Positions 52,365-61,581 are shown, counted from the first letter of the stretch. The stretch: DNA of 64,000 nt from CAZOSF01 sp964582415 (GCA_964582415.1 CAZOSF010000002.1:1-64000), one strand, 5' to 3'. Made by a program: numbers and translations. The notes: a model not told the origin generated them from the letters alone.

Positions 52365-54386
52365 ATGAAGAATCCTTTGTTGCAGCCATTTGATACGGCT
52401 CCTTTTTCTAAAATTAAGAACGAGCACTTTTTGCCCGCATTCCAAACACTCATTGAAGAAACCAAAAAGGAAATCGATGCTATAACTTCTCAAAAAGCAG
52501 CACCCACTTTTGAAAACACCCTCGCCGCTTTGGATAGAACTGGACGACAATTGGATAGGGTTAGCAGTGTGTTTTTCAATCTGAACAATGCGGAGACCAC
52601 CAAGGAAATTCAACAGATCGCCCAAGAAGTTTCCCCGATGCTTACGGAGTTCCAAAACGATTTGCTTTTGAATGAAGCCTTGTTCAAAAGAGTAAAAACG
52701 GTATATGAAATGAGGGATTCCCTGGCACTGAATCCCGAAGAATCCATGTTATTGGATAAACAATACAAGAGTTTTGCCAGGAATGGTGCGAATCTCAACG
52801 AAAAAGACAAGGCAGCTTTACGAAAGATAGATACCCAATTAGCTAAGTTGAAATTGCTCTTTGGCGAGCATGTTCTGGAGGAAACCAATGCCTTTGAAAT
52901 GCATCTTACCAAAGAGGAGGAAGTCGCTGGGCTCCCTGAGGGAGTAAAGGAAGCTGCGGCGCATTTGGCTCAGGAAAAAGGTAAGGAAGGTTGGATCATC
53001 ACCCTGCAGTATCCAAGCTATATCCCTTTTATGAAATATGCTGATAACCGAGAACTTCGAAAAAAGCTTTCCCTTGCCTTTGGTTCGAAAGGATTTCAGA
53101 AAAACGAAAACAATAACGAATCTATCGTTCTGGAAATCGCCAACCTCCGTCATCAGAGAGCCCAGCTCTTAGGTTATGCATCCCATGCGCATTTTGTGCT
53201 GGAAGAGCGGATGGCCGAATCCCCAGAAAATGTCAATGCTTTCTTAGCCAATTTGTTGGAAAAGGCGCAACCCGCAGCACATAAGGAATATGACGAATTG
53301 GAGGCCTATGCCAAGAAATTGCATGGTATTGACCAACTACAAAAATGGGATGGGGCCTATTATGCTGAAAAGCTAAAACAGGAACGTTTCCAGTTGGATG
53401 ATGAAAAGTTAAAACCTTTCTTTCCTCTGAATTCAGTTGTAGAAGGAATCTTCACGGTTGCCAAAAAACTTTACGGACTTAATTTCGAAAAGGTTGAAAC
53501 TATTGATGTGTACCATCCTGAGGTGCAAACCTATCAGGTAACCGACCAACACGGTACTCTTGTGGCACTTTTCTATGCCGATTTTCATCCGAGACCTGGA
53601 AAACGCGGGGGTGCCTGGATGACAAGTTTTAAACCCCAATACATCGAAGAAGGGGTGAATCAGCGTCCGCACGTTTCCATAGTCTGTAACTTCACACGAC
53701 CTACGGCTACCAAACCCGCCCTACTCACATTCAATGAGGTCACAACCCTATTCCATGAATTCGGTCATGCTTTACACGGTATGCTGGCCAATACAACTTA
53801 TGCGAGTCTCTCGGGCACCAATGTGTATTGGGATTTTGTGGAATTACCGAGTCAGATTTTGGAAAACTGGTGCTACGAAAAGGAAACCTTGGAATTGTTT
53901 GCAAAACACTATGAAACTGGAGAGGACATCCCAATGGATTGGGTGAAAAAGATCAAAGACTCTTCAAATTTCCATGAAGGAATGCAAACACTACGACAAC
54001 TTAGTTTTGGAATGTTGGATATGGCTTGGCATGGTTCAGACCCTTCCAATGTTACGTCTGTGAAAACCTTCGAGGAAAAAGCCTTCGAGCCCACCAAACT
54101 ATATCCTGACACACCTGAAACGTGTATGAGCACTTCGTTTTCGCATATTTTCCAAGGAGGGTATTCTGCAGGGTATTATAGTTATAAATGGGCGGAAGTC
54201 CTGGATGCAGATGCTTTTGAATACTTCAAACAAGAGGGTATTTTCAACGCTCAGGTGGCTAAAAAGTTCAAGGAATTTGTACTAGCTATGGGTGGCACCC
54301 AAGACCCGATGGAACTCTATGTAAAGTTCCGAGGGCAAAAACCCAACCCGGAAGCACTGTTACGACGGGCGGGATTACTTAAGTAG
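52365..54386 (+). CDS. M3-family zinc oligopeptidase (Dcp/OpdA type)
   Basis: Cytoplasmic metallopeptidase that degrades short peptides. From the ATG at 52365 (MKNPLLQPFDTAPFSKIKNE) it has 673 residues; an ATG at 52356 would add three. The zinc motif HEFGH is at residues 464-468 (FHEFGHALHG), with the third ligand expected downstream in LPSQILENWCYE. No signal peptide is seen. M3 family membership is certain; whether it is a dipeptidyl carboxypeptidase or oligopeptidase A is not. It lies 49 nt after purE. Confidence 0.92.
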   Translation: MKNPLLQPFDTAPFSKIKNEHFLPAFQTLIEETKKEIDAITSQKAAPTFENTLAALDRTGRQLDRVSSVFFNLNNAETTKEIQQIAQEVSPMLTEFQNDLLLNEALFKRVKTVYEMRDSLALNPEESMLLDKQYKSFARNGANLNEKDKAALRKIDTQLAKLKLLFGEHVLEETNAFEMHLTKEEEVAGLPEGVKEAAAHLAQEKGKEGWIITLQYPSYIPFMKYADNRELRKKLSLAFGSKGFQKNENNNESIVLEIANLRHQRAQLLGYASHAHFVLEERMAESPENVNAFLANLLEKAQPAAHKEYDELEAYAKKLHGIDQLQKWDGAYYAEKLKQERFQLDDEKLKPFFPLNSVVEGIFTVAKKLYGLNFEKVETIDVYHPEVQTYQVTDQHGTLVALFYADFHPRPGKRGGAWMTSFKPQYIEEGVNQRPHVSIVCNFTRPTATKPALLTFNEVTTLFHEFGHALHGMLANTTYASLSGTNVYWDFVELPSQILENWCYEKETLELFAKHYETGEDIPMDWVKKIKDSSNFHEGMQTLRQLSFGMLDMAWHGSDPSNVTSVKTFEEKAFEPTKLYPDTPETCMSTSFSHIFQGGYSAGYYSYKWAEVLDADAFEYFKQEGIFNAQVAKKFKEFVLAMGGTQDPMELYVKFRGQKPNPEALLRRAGLLK

Positions 54387-54405
54387 TTTATTGAGATTTC
54401 TTTCC

Positions 54406-54413
54406 TATTTTTG
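54406..54413 (+). promoter_or_regulatory. -7 box of the sigma factor gene
   Basis: TATTTTTG, a perfect TAnnTTTG, 17 nt before the ATG at 54431. It is followed by a purine-rich AAGGAAGGG. No -33 TTTG is seen. Confidence 0.45.
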
Positions 54414-54430
54414 AAGGAAGGGAATTTGCT

Positions 54431-54991
54431 ATGTCCTCAGAAAAATTATCTCCAGAAAAATGGGTCGACCGATATGCCGACTACCTGTACAATTACACGA
54501 TTGTTCGGGTGAACGACCATGAAATAGCTCAGGATATCATATCCGAGACCTTTTTGGCTGGATTGCGTTCTAAGGATAACTTCAAGGGTGAAGCCACCGA
54601 GCGGACTTGGTTGGTGGCCATTTTGAAACGAAAAATTATCGATTATTATCGCAAAATCAATAGTACCAAAGGGCAAGCAGAAGTAAGTGTAAGTCAGATT
54701 CAGTTCTCCGATGGGGAAACGATCGAATGGTTGGAAGAACAGGTGGGGAATCTTGGCGAAAAAAATGCCCAGGAATTGTTGGAAAACGATGAATTGGGAG
54801 TGGCCATTGAAGAATGTCTGGGAAAAATCAACGAAAAGCAGGCTGCCTTATTCCGAATGAAAACCATCGAGGAAATGGATACGGAAACCATATGTAAAGA
54901 ACTGGATATTACTCCGTCTAATTTATGGGTGATTATTCATAGAGCTCGTAAAGCCTTGGCCGAATGCCTAGAAACCAAATGGCTGAAATGA
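54431..54991 (+). CDS. ECF-like RNA polymerase sigma factor
   Basis: A 186-residue sigma-70-family protein. Region 2 (WVDRYADYLYNYTIVRVNDHEIAQDIISETFLAGL) binds core polymerase and the -10, and region 4 (ALFRMKTIEEMDTETICKELDITPSNLWVIIHRARKALAECL) carries a helix-turn-helix. The linker is longer than in many ECF factors. Regulon unknown. It overlaps the next gene's start (ATGA), a small zinc-finger protein that is its likely partner. Confidence 0.9.
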   Translation: MSSEKLSPEKWVDRYADYLYNYTIVRVNDHEIAQDIISETFLAGLRSKDNFKGEATERTWLVAILKRKIIDYYRKINSTKGQAEVSVSQIQFSDGETIEWLEEQVGNLGEKNAQELLENDELGVAIEECLGKINEKQAALFRMKTIEEMDTETICKELDITPSNLWVIIHRARKALAECLETKWLK

Positions 54992-55233
54992 TGAAATTTA
55001 CAATCCCTTGCGACGAAGCCAACCATATTTGTGACAAATCACAATACAAGGAGGCATCCCTATTGGAAAAGGTTAAGCTTAACCTCCACCTCATTTACTG
55101 CAGGGCGTGCAGAAAATATACCTCAAGAAATCAGAAACTCACCCGTGCCCTTCGAAATGCCCAACTAAAAGGGATGCCCAGGGCCAACAAGAATCGATTA
55201 AGAGAACTATTGCGTCAAGAGATGAACAAATAG
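54988..55233 (+). CDS. Small zinc-finger anti-sigma-like protein
   Basis: An 81-residue cytoplasmic protein, started at the ATG at 54988 that overlaps the sigma stop by 4 nt. It resembles the ZAS/zf-HC2 anti-sigma domain: Cys and His near FTIPCDEANHIC, then LNLHLIYCRACRKYTSRNQ with HxxxCxxC. It lacks a transmembrane segment, so signal sensing would be cytoplasmic or would need another protein. The role is inferred from motif and coupling. It overlaps the convergent UbiA-like gene by 19 nt. Confidence 0.75.
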   Translation: MMKFTIPCDEANHICDKSQYKEASLLEKVKLNLHLIYCRACRKYTSRNQKLTRALRNAQLKGMPRANKNRLRELLRQEMNK

Positions 55234-56042
55234 TCCAATGCCCAATAAAGAATCAACCAAAAAACGGGTAAGGCTTCCACCCAAAAGGTTGTGTAATATC
55301 GAGATTGATGGGATCGGGCGAACAATAATAAAATACCACTTACCATGAGAATCAACAGCTGGCTCAAGTGATAGGCAAAGTTTTGATTCACTTTCAAACC
55401 TTCCAATACGACAATTGCAACGAGCACTATCAATCCTAGCACTTTGGTCTTTTCTATACCGAATCGTTGAGGTAATGTTCCCAGCTCTCGACTATCGTAT
55501 ACCAGATCCCGGATATCGAACGGAAGCGTAAGTACCAATACCCATAAAAATCGTTGGGCCAGAGTGACCCATAAATCGCTACTCATTGTTCCGTGATAGG
55601 TGAAATACGGTAATAATGTGGTCACCCCAGCCCAGACGAAGGCAATGATGAAAATCTTCCACCCATATTGATTCCTAAAATTCTTCTTTCCAAAAAAAGG
55701 AATGACATAAAGTAAGGTGGCCATCCCCAGTCCTATGCTCATCCATTTGAGTACCAGAGGTAATTTAAAAAAGGTAAACATTAGAAGCAGGAAAACAAAA
55801 AAGGAAAACACCTGGATTGCCCGCAAATTTCGGGTAAGACTTCTGTGGAATAACCCTGCCACTGGGGCATATTTCACCAGATTATACCCTGTGATGGACC
55901 CTAGAAAAACAAAACTTAGAACCGAATTATTTGCAGGCAATTCGAAAGCTTGGTACCCCATAAAGGTCAAAGCGGTGACAGCCAATGCGACGTGCATACT
56001 GCTCTCCAAATAGAAATTTAAGGCTCTTTTGAACCATCCCAT
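55215..56042 (-). CDS. UbiA-like membrane protein, prenyltransferase fold
   Basis: A 275-residue protein with about eight hydrophobic segments. The second UbiA-type motif is present: FDIRDLVYDSRELGTLPQRFG, with Asp176, Asp179 and Asp183 in place to bind Mg-diphosphate. The first motif normally NDxxDxxxD is reduced to YNLVKYAPVAG (53-63), so only one Asp-rich site is visible. It may be a divergent prenyltransferase or a non-catalytic relative. Substrate unknown; such genes stand near gcvP in related genomes as far as I recall. Confidence 0.7.
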   Translation of the reverse strand: MGWFKRALNFYLESSMHVALAVTALTFMGYQAFELPANNSVLSFVFLGSITGYNLVKYAPVAGLFHRSLTRNLRAIQVFSFFVFLLLMFTFFKLPLVLKWMSIGLGMATLLYVIPFFGKKNFRNQYGWKIFIIAFVWAGVTTLLPYFTYHGTMSSDLWVTLAQRFLWVLVLTLPFDIRDLVYDSRELGTLPQRFGIEKTKVLGLIVLVAIVVLEGLKVNQNFAYHLSQLLILMVSGILLLFARSHQSRYYTTFWVEALPVFWLILYWALDYLFIS

Positions 56043-56118
56043 AAAACAAAAGTAACCAAAGTGTTAGTAAGTGCCTTTTTTCGTGAATAACAAAGTGTTT
56101 TGAATTCGTTAAAACGGC

Positions 56119-56147
56119 TTTAATAAATCATTAAAATTGTACTTTTG
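56119..56147 (+). promoter_or_regulatory. Promoter of gcvP
   Basis: TTTA (56119-56122), 17-nt spacer, TACTTTTG (56140-56147). The -7 box is a perfect TAnnTTTG and ends 22 nt before the gcvP ATG. Confidence 0.65.
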
Positions 56148-56169
56148 CACAAATATCAAAACGACTAAA

Positions 56170-59025
56170 ATGAATACTGATTCTTTCGCCTTGCGCCATA
56201 TCGGTCCCCGTGAAAAAGACCTGGCCAAAATGCTGGAAACCGTTGGAGTGGAAAGCTTGGAACAATTGATCAATGAAACCATTCCAGACGAAATCCGATT
56301 GAAAAAAGATTTGTCATTGGCGCCTCCCATGAGTGAGCAGGAATATCTGGAGCATATCAATTCTTTGGCGGAAAAAAACAAAGTATTTAAAACCTATATC
56401 GGTTTGGGGTATCACAACACCTATACCCCTGCGGTGATTCAAAGAAATATTTTGGAAAACCCGGGTTGGTATACCGCCTACACGCCCTATCAGGCAGAAA
56501 TTGCACAAGGACGTTTGGAGGCTTTGTTGAACTACCAAACAATGATTGTCGATCTAACAGGTATGGAATTGGCCAATGCTTCCCTACTGGACGAGGCAAC
56601 TGCTGCGGCAGAGGCGATGTCCCTGTTGTTTGCCATTCGCGATCGTGATCAAAAGAAAAATAACGTAAACAAATTTTTTGTTTCCAACGAAGTGCTCCCA
56701 CAGAACTTGGCCCTTTTGGAAACACGTTCTGCTCCCCTTGGCATTGAAATCATTGTAGGCGACCATGAAACCTTCGATTTTAGCACTGGTTATTTTGGTG
56801 CTCTTCTACAATATCCTGGTAAAAGCGGGAAAGTGCACAACTTCAAAGCCTTTGTTCAAAATGCACAAGCTGCAGGTATCAAAGTTGCTTTTGCAGCCGA
56901 TATCTTGAGTTTGGTAGTATTGGAATCCCCAGGTAATTTTGGAGCCGATGTGGTGGTTGGAACCACCCAACGATTTGGTATTCCACTAGGGTATGGGGGG
57001 CCTCACGCCGCCTATTTCGCTACAAAAGAGGACTACAAACGTCATATTCCTGGACGAATTATTGGGGTTACCAAAGATATGGATGGTAATCGTGCACTAC
57101 GCATGGCATTGCAGACACGAGAGCAGCATATCAAAAGAGACAAAGCAACATCAAACATTTGTACAGCTCAAGTACTCTTGGCTGTTATGGCAAGTATGTA
57201 CGGGGTATATCACGGGCCTAATGGACTTCGATATATCGCTCAAAAAGTACACAATGCTGCAGTAGCTCTTTCAGATAGTTTAGGAAAATTAGGCTTCGAA
57301 CTTCTAAACGATATGTACTTTGATACCGTTGCAGTGAAAGCAGATGCCAAAAAAGTAAAAGCATTGGCAGAGAAAAGAAGGATCAATTTCTATTATCCTT
57401 CAGAAGATGTGGTTTCCATTTCCATGAATGAAACCATCAACCTAAACGACCTGAACAATATCCTTGCTGTTTTCAGTGACTACCAAGGCAAGCCAAAACA
57501 ACCTTTGAATGTTATACCAGTAGGCAATGCTATTCCGCAGGAAGTAGCCAGAAAAACTACTTTCATGGAACAGGAAGAATTCAATTGCTACCACAGTGAA
57601 ACTGAATTGATGCGTTATATCAAAAAATTGGAGCGCAAAGATTTGGCGTTGAACCACTCCATGATTTCTTTGGGATCGTGTACCATGAAATTGAATGCCG
57701 CTGCCGAAATGCTTCCGTTAAGTGATCCGAACTGGGGGAATATTCATCCCTTCGTCCCCAAGGATCAAGCAGAAGGATATCAAATTATGTTGAAAAACCT
57801 AGAAGACCAACTTACAGAAATTACTGGTTTTGCCGGAACTTCCCTTCAACCGAACAGTGGTGCTCAAGGGGAATATGCCGGACTGATGGTGATTCGTGCC
57901 TATCATCAATCAAGAGGGGAAGGACATAGAAACATCTGTTTAATTCCTTCTTCTGCCCACGGAACCAACCCAGCGAGTGCCGTCATGGCCGGTATGGAAG
58001 TGGTGGTTACAAAGAGTACTGAAGAGGGAAACATCGATGTAGAGGATTTGAGAGAAAAAGCGGAAAAGCACAAAGACAATCTTGCTGCATTGATGGTTAC
58101 ATATCCCTCTACACACGGGGTTTATGAAAAATCCATTCGGGAAATCACAAGCATTATTCACCAATACGGCGGACAAGTGTACATGGATGGAGCGAATATG
58201 AACGCTCAGGTAGCTTTGACGAATCCTGGTGCTATTGGTGCCGATGTTTGTCACCTGAACCTGCACAAAACATTTGCCATCCCTCATGGTGGCGGTGGCC
58301 CTGGTGTAGGCCCTATTTGTGTCGCCGAACAACTGGTTCCATTTTTACCTTCCAACCCTGTGATTAAAACAGGAGGCTCACAGGCAATTCAAGCGATATC
58401 CGCTGCACCTTTTGGAAGTGCATTGGCTTGCTTAATTTCCTATGGATACATTTGTATGCTTGGGGAACAAGGTTTGAAAAAATCCACCGAATACGCCATC
58501 TTGAATGCCAACTATATCAAGGAACGTTTAAAAGGATCGTTCGCAACCTTGTACACCGGTGAAATGGGTCGTGCTGCCCACGAAATGATTTTGGATTGCC
58601 GTCCGTTTAAGGAAAATGGCATCGAGGTTACAGATATCGCTAAGCGTTTGATGGACTACGGATTCCACGCCCCTACCGTTTCATTCCCTGTGGCGGGTAC
58701 CATAATGGTGGAACCTACAGAAAGTGAAAGTAAGGAAGAACTGGATCGTTTTTGCGATGCACTTATTTCCATTCGAAAGGAAATCGACGCGGCAAGTCCA
58801 AACGACCCAAGCAATCCACTTCGGAATGCTCCGCATACCCAAGGCATGCTTACCAGTGATACATGGCCGTTCCCTTATACCAGACAACAAGCAGCCTTCC
58901 CATTGGAATATGTTGGAGAGAATAAATTTTGGCCAACCGTACGAAGAGTGGATGATGCCTATGGGGATCGCAACCTCATCTGTACCTGTACTCCGATTGA
59001 GGCTTTTATGGAAGAAGCTCAATAA
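56170..59025 (+). CDS. gcvP: Glycine dehydrogenase (decarboxylating), P-protein
   Basis: PLP-dependent P-protein of the glycine cleavage system: it decarboxylates glycine and passes the aminomethyl group to the lipoyl H-protein. From the ATG at 56170 (MNTDSFALRHIGPREKDLAKM) it has 951 residues, the fused full-length form with both halves. The PLP Lys lies in HLNLHKTFAIPHGGGGPGVGP; EQHIKRDKATSNICTAQ and MISLGSCTMKLNAAAEM are also typical. gcvT and gcvH are not in this window. It has its own promoter and terminator. Confidence 0.97.
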   Translation: MNTDSFALRHIGPREKDLAKMLETVGVESLEQLINETIPDEIRLKKDLSLAPPMSEQEYLEHINSLAEKNKVFKTYIGLGYHNTYTPAVIQRNILENPGWYTAYTPYQAEIAQGRLEALLNYQTMIVDLTGMELANASLLDEATAAAEAMSLLFAIRDRDQKKNNVNKFFVSNEVLPQNLALLETRSAPLGIEIIVGDHETFDFSTGYFGALLQYPGKSGKVHNFKAFVQNAQAAGIKVAFAADILSLVVLESPGNFGADVVVGTTQRFGIPLGYGGPHAAYFATKEDYKRHIPGRIIGVTKDMDGNRALRMALQTREQHIKRDKATSNICTAQVLLAVMASMYGVYHGPNGLRYIAQKVHNAAVALSDSLGKLGFELLNDMYFDTVAVKADAKKVKALAEKRRINFYYPSEDVVSISMNETINLNDLNNILAVFSDYQGKPKQPLNVIPVGNAIPQEVARKTTFMEQEEFNCYHSETELMRYIKKLERKDLALNHSMISLGSCTMKLNAAAEMLPLSDPNWGNIHPFVPKDQAEGYQIMLKNLEDQLTEITGFAGTSLQPNSGAQGEYAGLMVIRAYHQSRGEGHRNICLIPSSAHGTNPASAVMAGMEVVVTKSTEEGNIDVEDLREKAEKHKDNLAALMVTYPSTHGVYEKSIREITSIIHQYGGQVYMDGANMNAQVALTNPGAIGADVCHLNLHKTFAIPHGGGGPGVGPICVAEQLVPFLPSNPVIKTGGSQAIQAISAAPFGSALACLISYGYICMLGEQGLKKSTEYAILNANYIKERLKGSFATLYTGEMGRAAHEMILDCRPFKENGIEVTDIAKRLMDYGFHAPTVSFPVAGTIMVEPTESESKEELDRFCDALISIRKEIDAASPNDPSNPLRNAPHTQGMLTSDTWPFPYTRQQAAFPLEYVGENKFWPTVRRVDDAYGDRNLICTCTPIEAFMEEAQ

Positions 59026-59035
59026 AAATTAATAT

Positions 59036-59060
59036 AACCCCTCTTTCGAGGGGTTTTTTG
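59036..59060 (+). terminator. Terminator of gcvP
   Basis: CCCCTC (59038-59043), loop TTTC, GAGGGG (59048-59053), then six T. It lies about 10 nt after the stop. Confidence 0.92.
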
Positions 59061-59070
59061 TTTGTTTTTA

Positions 59071-59078
59071 TACCTTTA
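59071..59078 (+). promoter_or_regulatory. Possible -7 box of the KASIII-MT-GT operon
   Basis: TACCTTTA, one mismatch from TAnnTTTG, 14 nt before the ATG at 59093 and just after the gcvP terminator. Confidence 0.35.
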
Positions 59079-59092
59079 TAAAAAATACTTCG

Positions 59093-60157
59093 ATGAACAT
59101 TGTCATTACAGGTTCAGGCAGCTATATCCCCAGTAAAGTAGCTACCAATAAAGGGTTTGAAAAACATCAGTTTTTTAACGAAGACGGCTCAATGATCGGT
59201 CACGAAAATGAAATCATCATTGAGAAATTTCAAGCCATTACAGGAATTACGGAACGCCGTTATTTGCAAGACAATAAAGTAACCTCTGAAATCGCTACAA
59301 AGGCAGCTGAAGAAGCGATTAAAAGCTCTGGTATCGATCCAGAAACCCTCGACTATATCATAGTTGCCCATAATTACGGTGATGTAAAACACGGAAGCCA
59401 TCAAAGTGACACTGTCCCTAGTTTGGCCTCCCGGGTAAAACACCTTCTGAAAATAAAAAATCCAAATGCAGTTGCCTATGATATCCTTTTCGGTTGCCCT
59501 GGGTGGCTGGAAGGCATGATTCAAGGCTATGCCTTTATCAAAGCAGGAATGGCGTCAAAATGTCTTGTTATTGGTGCCGAAGCCCTCTCGCGAGTAATTG
59601 ATCAACATGATCGGGATTCTATGATTTATAGTGATGGCGCCGGGGCGATCATTTTGGAGAAAAGGGAAGAACCTCAAGAACGAGGTATTTTAGCGCATCA
59701 TACGGCCACGTTTGCTTATGACGAAGCACATTTCATTTATTTCGGAGAATCGTACAATCAAGAGGTAAACGATGCTCGGAAGTATATCAAGATGTATGGT
59801 CGCAAAATCTATGAATTCGCAATTTCCCATGTTCCAAAAGCGATGAAACATTGTTTAGAGCTTTCAGGAATTCCAATTGATGAAGTAAAAAAAGTACTGA
59901 TTCATCAGGCTAATGAAAAAATGGACGAGGCCATCATTCAACGTTTTTATAAATTATTCGACAGAAAACCACCGCAAGGAATCATGCCCATGACAATAAA
60001 CAAATTGGGGAATTCCAGCGTTGCAACGATTCCAACCCTCTACGACCTCATCGTAAAAGGAAAGTTGGAAGGGCATTCCATCAACAAAGGCGACATCCTT
60101 ATCTTTGCCAGTGTTGGTGCTGGAATGAACATCAATGCTGTCGTTTATAGAACTTAA
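59093..60157 (+). CDS. Ketoacyl-ACP-synthase-III-like enzyme
   Basis: A 354-residue thiolase-fold enzyme of the FabH-like group. The catalytic Cys135 lies in FGCPGWLEG, His271 in LIHQANEKM and Asn307 in KLGNSSVATIP, so it is probably active. It is longer than FabH (~320) and has an unusual early insert (FFNEDGSMIGHENEIIIEKFQ). This suggests a dedicated acyl-condensing enzyme and not the primary FabH. It lies 3 nt before a methyltransferase and leads an apparent operon with a glycosyltransferase. The product is unknown. Confidence 0.85.
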   Translation: MNIVITGSGSYIPSKVATNKGFEKHQFFNEDGSMIGHENEIIIEKFQAITGITERRYLQDNKVTSEIATKAAEEAIKSSGIDPETLDYIIVAHNYGDVKHGSHQSDTVPSLASRVKHLLKIKNPNAVAYDILFGCPGWLEGMIQGYAFIKAGMASKCLVIGAEALSRVIDQHDRDSMIYSDGAGAIILEKREEPQERGILAHHTATFAYDEAHFIYFGESYNQEVNDARKYIKMYGRKIYEFAISHVPKAMKHCLELSGIPIDEVKKVLIHQANEKMDEAIIQRFYKLFDRKPPQGIMPMTINKLGNSSVATIPTLYDLIVKGKLEGHSINKGDILIFASVGAGMNINAVVYRT

Positions 60158-60160
60158 TTC

Positions 60161-60682
60161 ATGTACGAAGGAAGCTTTCCTACCAAAAGATATAAGCATA
60201 CCCTCGCCTTTTTGGAACGCACCATTTCCAAGGACGCTCCTATATTGGATTTAGGGGTCAAAAATCCCTTTTCGTCCATCATGAAGGACGTTGGTTATAA
60301 TGTAACCAACACCCAAGGTGAGGATTTGGATTTAGATACCTCAGTTGTTAAAAGGGAGGGATATGAAGTAGTCACCGCCTTCGAAATATTCGAACACCTC
60401 GTAGCACCCTTTAATGTGCTTCGCGACATAAAAGCCGATAAACTGGTTGCCTCGGTTCCATTAAAACTGTGGTTCGCTAGTGCCTATAAAAGTGAAACCG
60501 ATCCTTGGGACCGACACTACCATGAATTCGAAGATTGGCAATTCGATTGGCTTCTGGAAAAAGCAGGTTGGACAATACGGGAGCGGGAAAAATTCACGCA
60601 CCCAGTAAAAAAACTAGGAATCCGTCCGTTGTTACGGCGCTATACCCCAAGGTACTATTTGGTGTATGCAGAAAGAAATTGA
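60161..60682 (+). CDS. Small class I SAM-dependent methyltransferase-like protein
   Basis: A 173-residue protein. Motif I is degenerate (APILDLGVKNPFSSI instead of the usual Gly-rich loop), but the order of strands and EVVTAFEIFEHLVAPFNVL with the EhL motif is typical of the family. Substrate unknown. Its stop overlaps the start of the glycosyltransferase by one base (TGATG), so the two are translationally coupled. Confidence 0.75.
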   Translation: MYEGSFPTKRYKHTLAFLERTISKDAPILDLGVKNPFSSIMKDVGYNVTNTQGEDLDLDTSVVKREGYEVVTAFEIFEHLVAPFNVLRDIKADKLVASVPLKLWFASAYKSETDPWDRHYHEFEDWQFDWLLEKAGWTIREREKFTHPVKKLGIRPLLRRYTPRYYLVYAERN

Positions 60683-61524
60683 TGAGGATTTATATCGTCA
60701 TACCGGCGCATAATGAAGAAGCATTCCTTGCAAGAACTTTAGACTCCCTTATCGGACAAAGTTTGGATGCAGCACAAATTGTGGTAGTAAACGACCAATC
60801 CACCGATCGGACCGAGGCTATTCTCCAGAACTATTCCAAAGAATACCCTTCAATTGCGTACATAAATAACGTTTCCTCCTCTAATCATGAGCCAGGTGGA
60901 AAGGTAGTAGCCGCGTTTAATGCAGGTCTGAAACAATTGGATGATCGGTATGACCTAATCTGCAAATTTGATGCGGATTTGGAATTTCCACCGAATTATT
61001 TGGCGCAGATTACCAACCATTTCGAAAACAATCCAAAATTGGGTATGGCAGGTGGCTTTTGTGATATTGAAAAGGAAGGAAAATGGGTGGAGGAAGGCCT
61101 CACCAATCCAGATCATATTCGCGGAGCCTTGAAATGTTATCGCAAGCAATGTTTTTCAGACATCGGTGGGCTGAAGGAAAGTATGGGCTGGGATACCGTT
61201 GATGAATTGCTGGCAAAATACCATGGTTGGGACGTACTGACGGATACTTCCCTACGCGTGAAACATCTAAAACCAACCGGGGCAAGATATTCCAAAATGG
61301 CAGGGCTGAAGCAAGGAGGTGCTTTTAGAAGAATGCGGTATGGATTTTGGCTAACCTTGATAGCCACAGCGAAACTGGCTCTCAAAAAACAGAGCTTCTC
61401 CTATTTTTTTGATTGCATTAGAGGATATTTCAAAAATGGCCGAAAATACATCGTTAGCTCAGACGAGGGAAGAGCCATCCGTCGAATTCGCTGGCGGGGT
61501 GTTAAGAAAAAGCTATATTTCTGA
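60682..61524 (+). CDS. Glycosyltransferase family 2 protein
   Basis: A 280-residue GT-A enzyme starting at the ATG at 60682 (MRIYIVIPAHNEEAFLARTL). The nucleotide-sugar motif IVVVNDQSTDRT and metal DxD-type KFDADLEFP are visible, with an acceptor region near MGWDTVDELLAKYHGW. It has no strong membrane segment, so it acts at the cytoplasmic face. The acceptor could be the lipid made by the upstream KASIII-like enzyme; that is inference from the operon. Confidence 0.85.
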   Translation: MRIYIVIPAHNEEAFLARTLDSLIGQSLDAAQIVVVNDQSTDRTEAILQNYSKEYPSIAYINNVSSSNHEPGGKVVAAFNAGLKQLDDRYDLICKFDADLEFPPNYLAQITNHFENNPKLGMAGGFCDIEKEGKWVEEGLTNPDHIRGALKCYRKQCFSDIGGLKESMGWDTVDELLAKYHGWDVLTDTSLRVKHLKPTGARYSKMAGLKQGGAFRRMRYGFWLTLIATAKLALKKQSFSYFFDCIRGYFKNGRKYIVSSDEGRAIRRIRWRGVKKKLYF

Positions 61525-61533
61525 AACTGCTTT

Positions 61534-61561
61534 TTTGAGGTTCCGATTTGCAGTAATTTTG
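61534..61561 (+). promoter_or_regulatory. Promoter of the alkaline phosphatase gene
   Basis: TTTG (61534-61537), 16-nt spacer, TAATTTTG (61554-61561), a perfect -7 box, ending 20 nt before the ATG at 61582. The spacer is slightly short. Confidence 0.55.
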
Positions 61562-61581
61562 TAGAATAATCGCCTCAAAAG

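Noticed and set aside
56137..56169. Upstream TTG start for gcvP at 56137
   Set aside because: It overlaps the promoter box at 56140-56147; the ATG at 56170 begins the conserved N-terminus.
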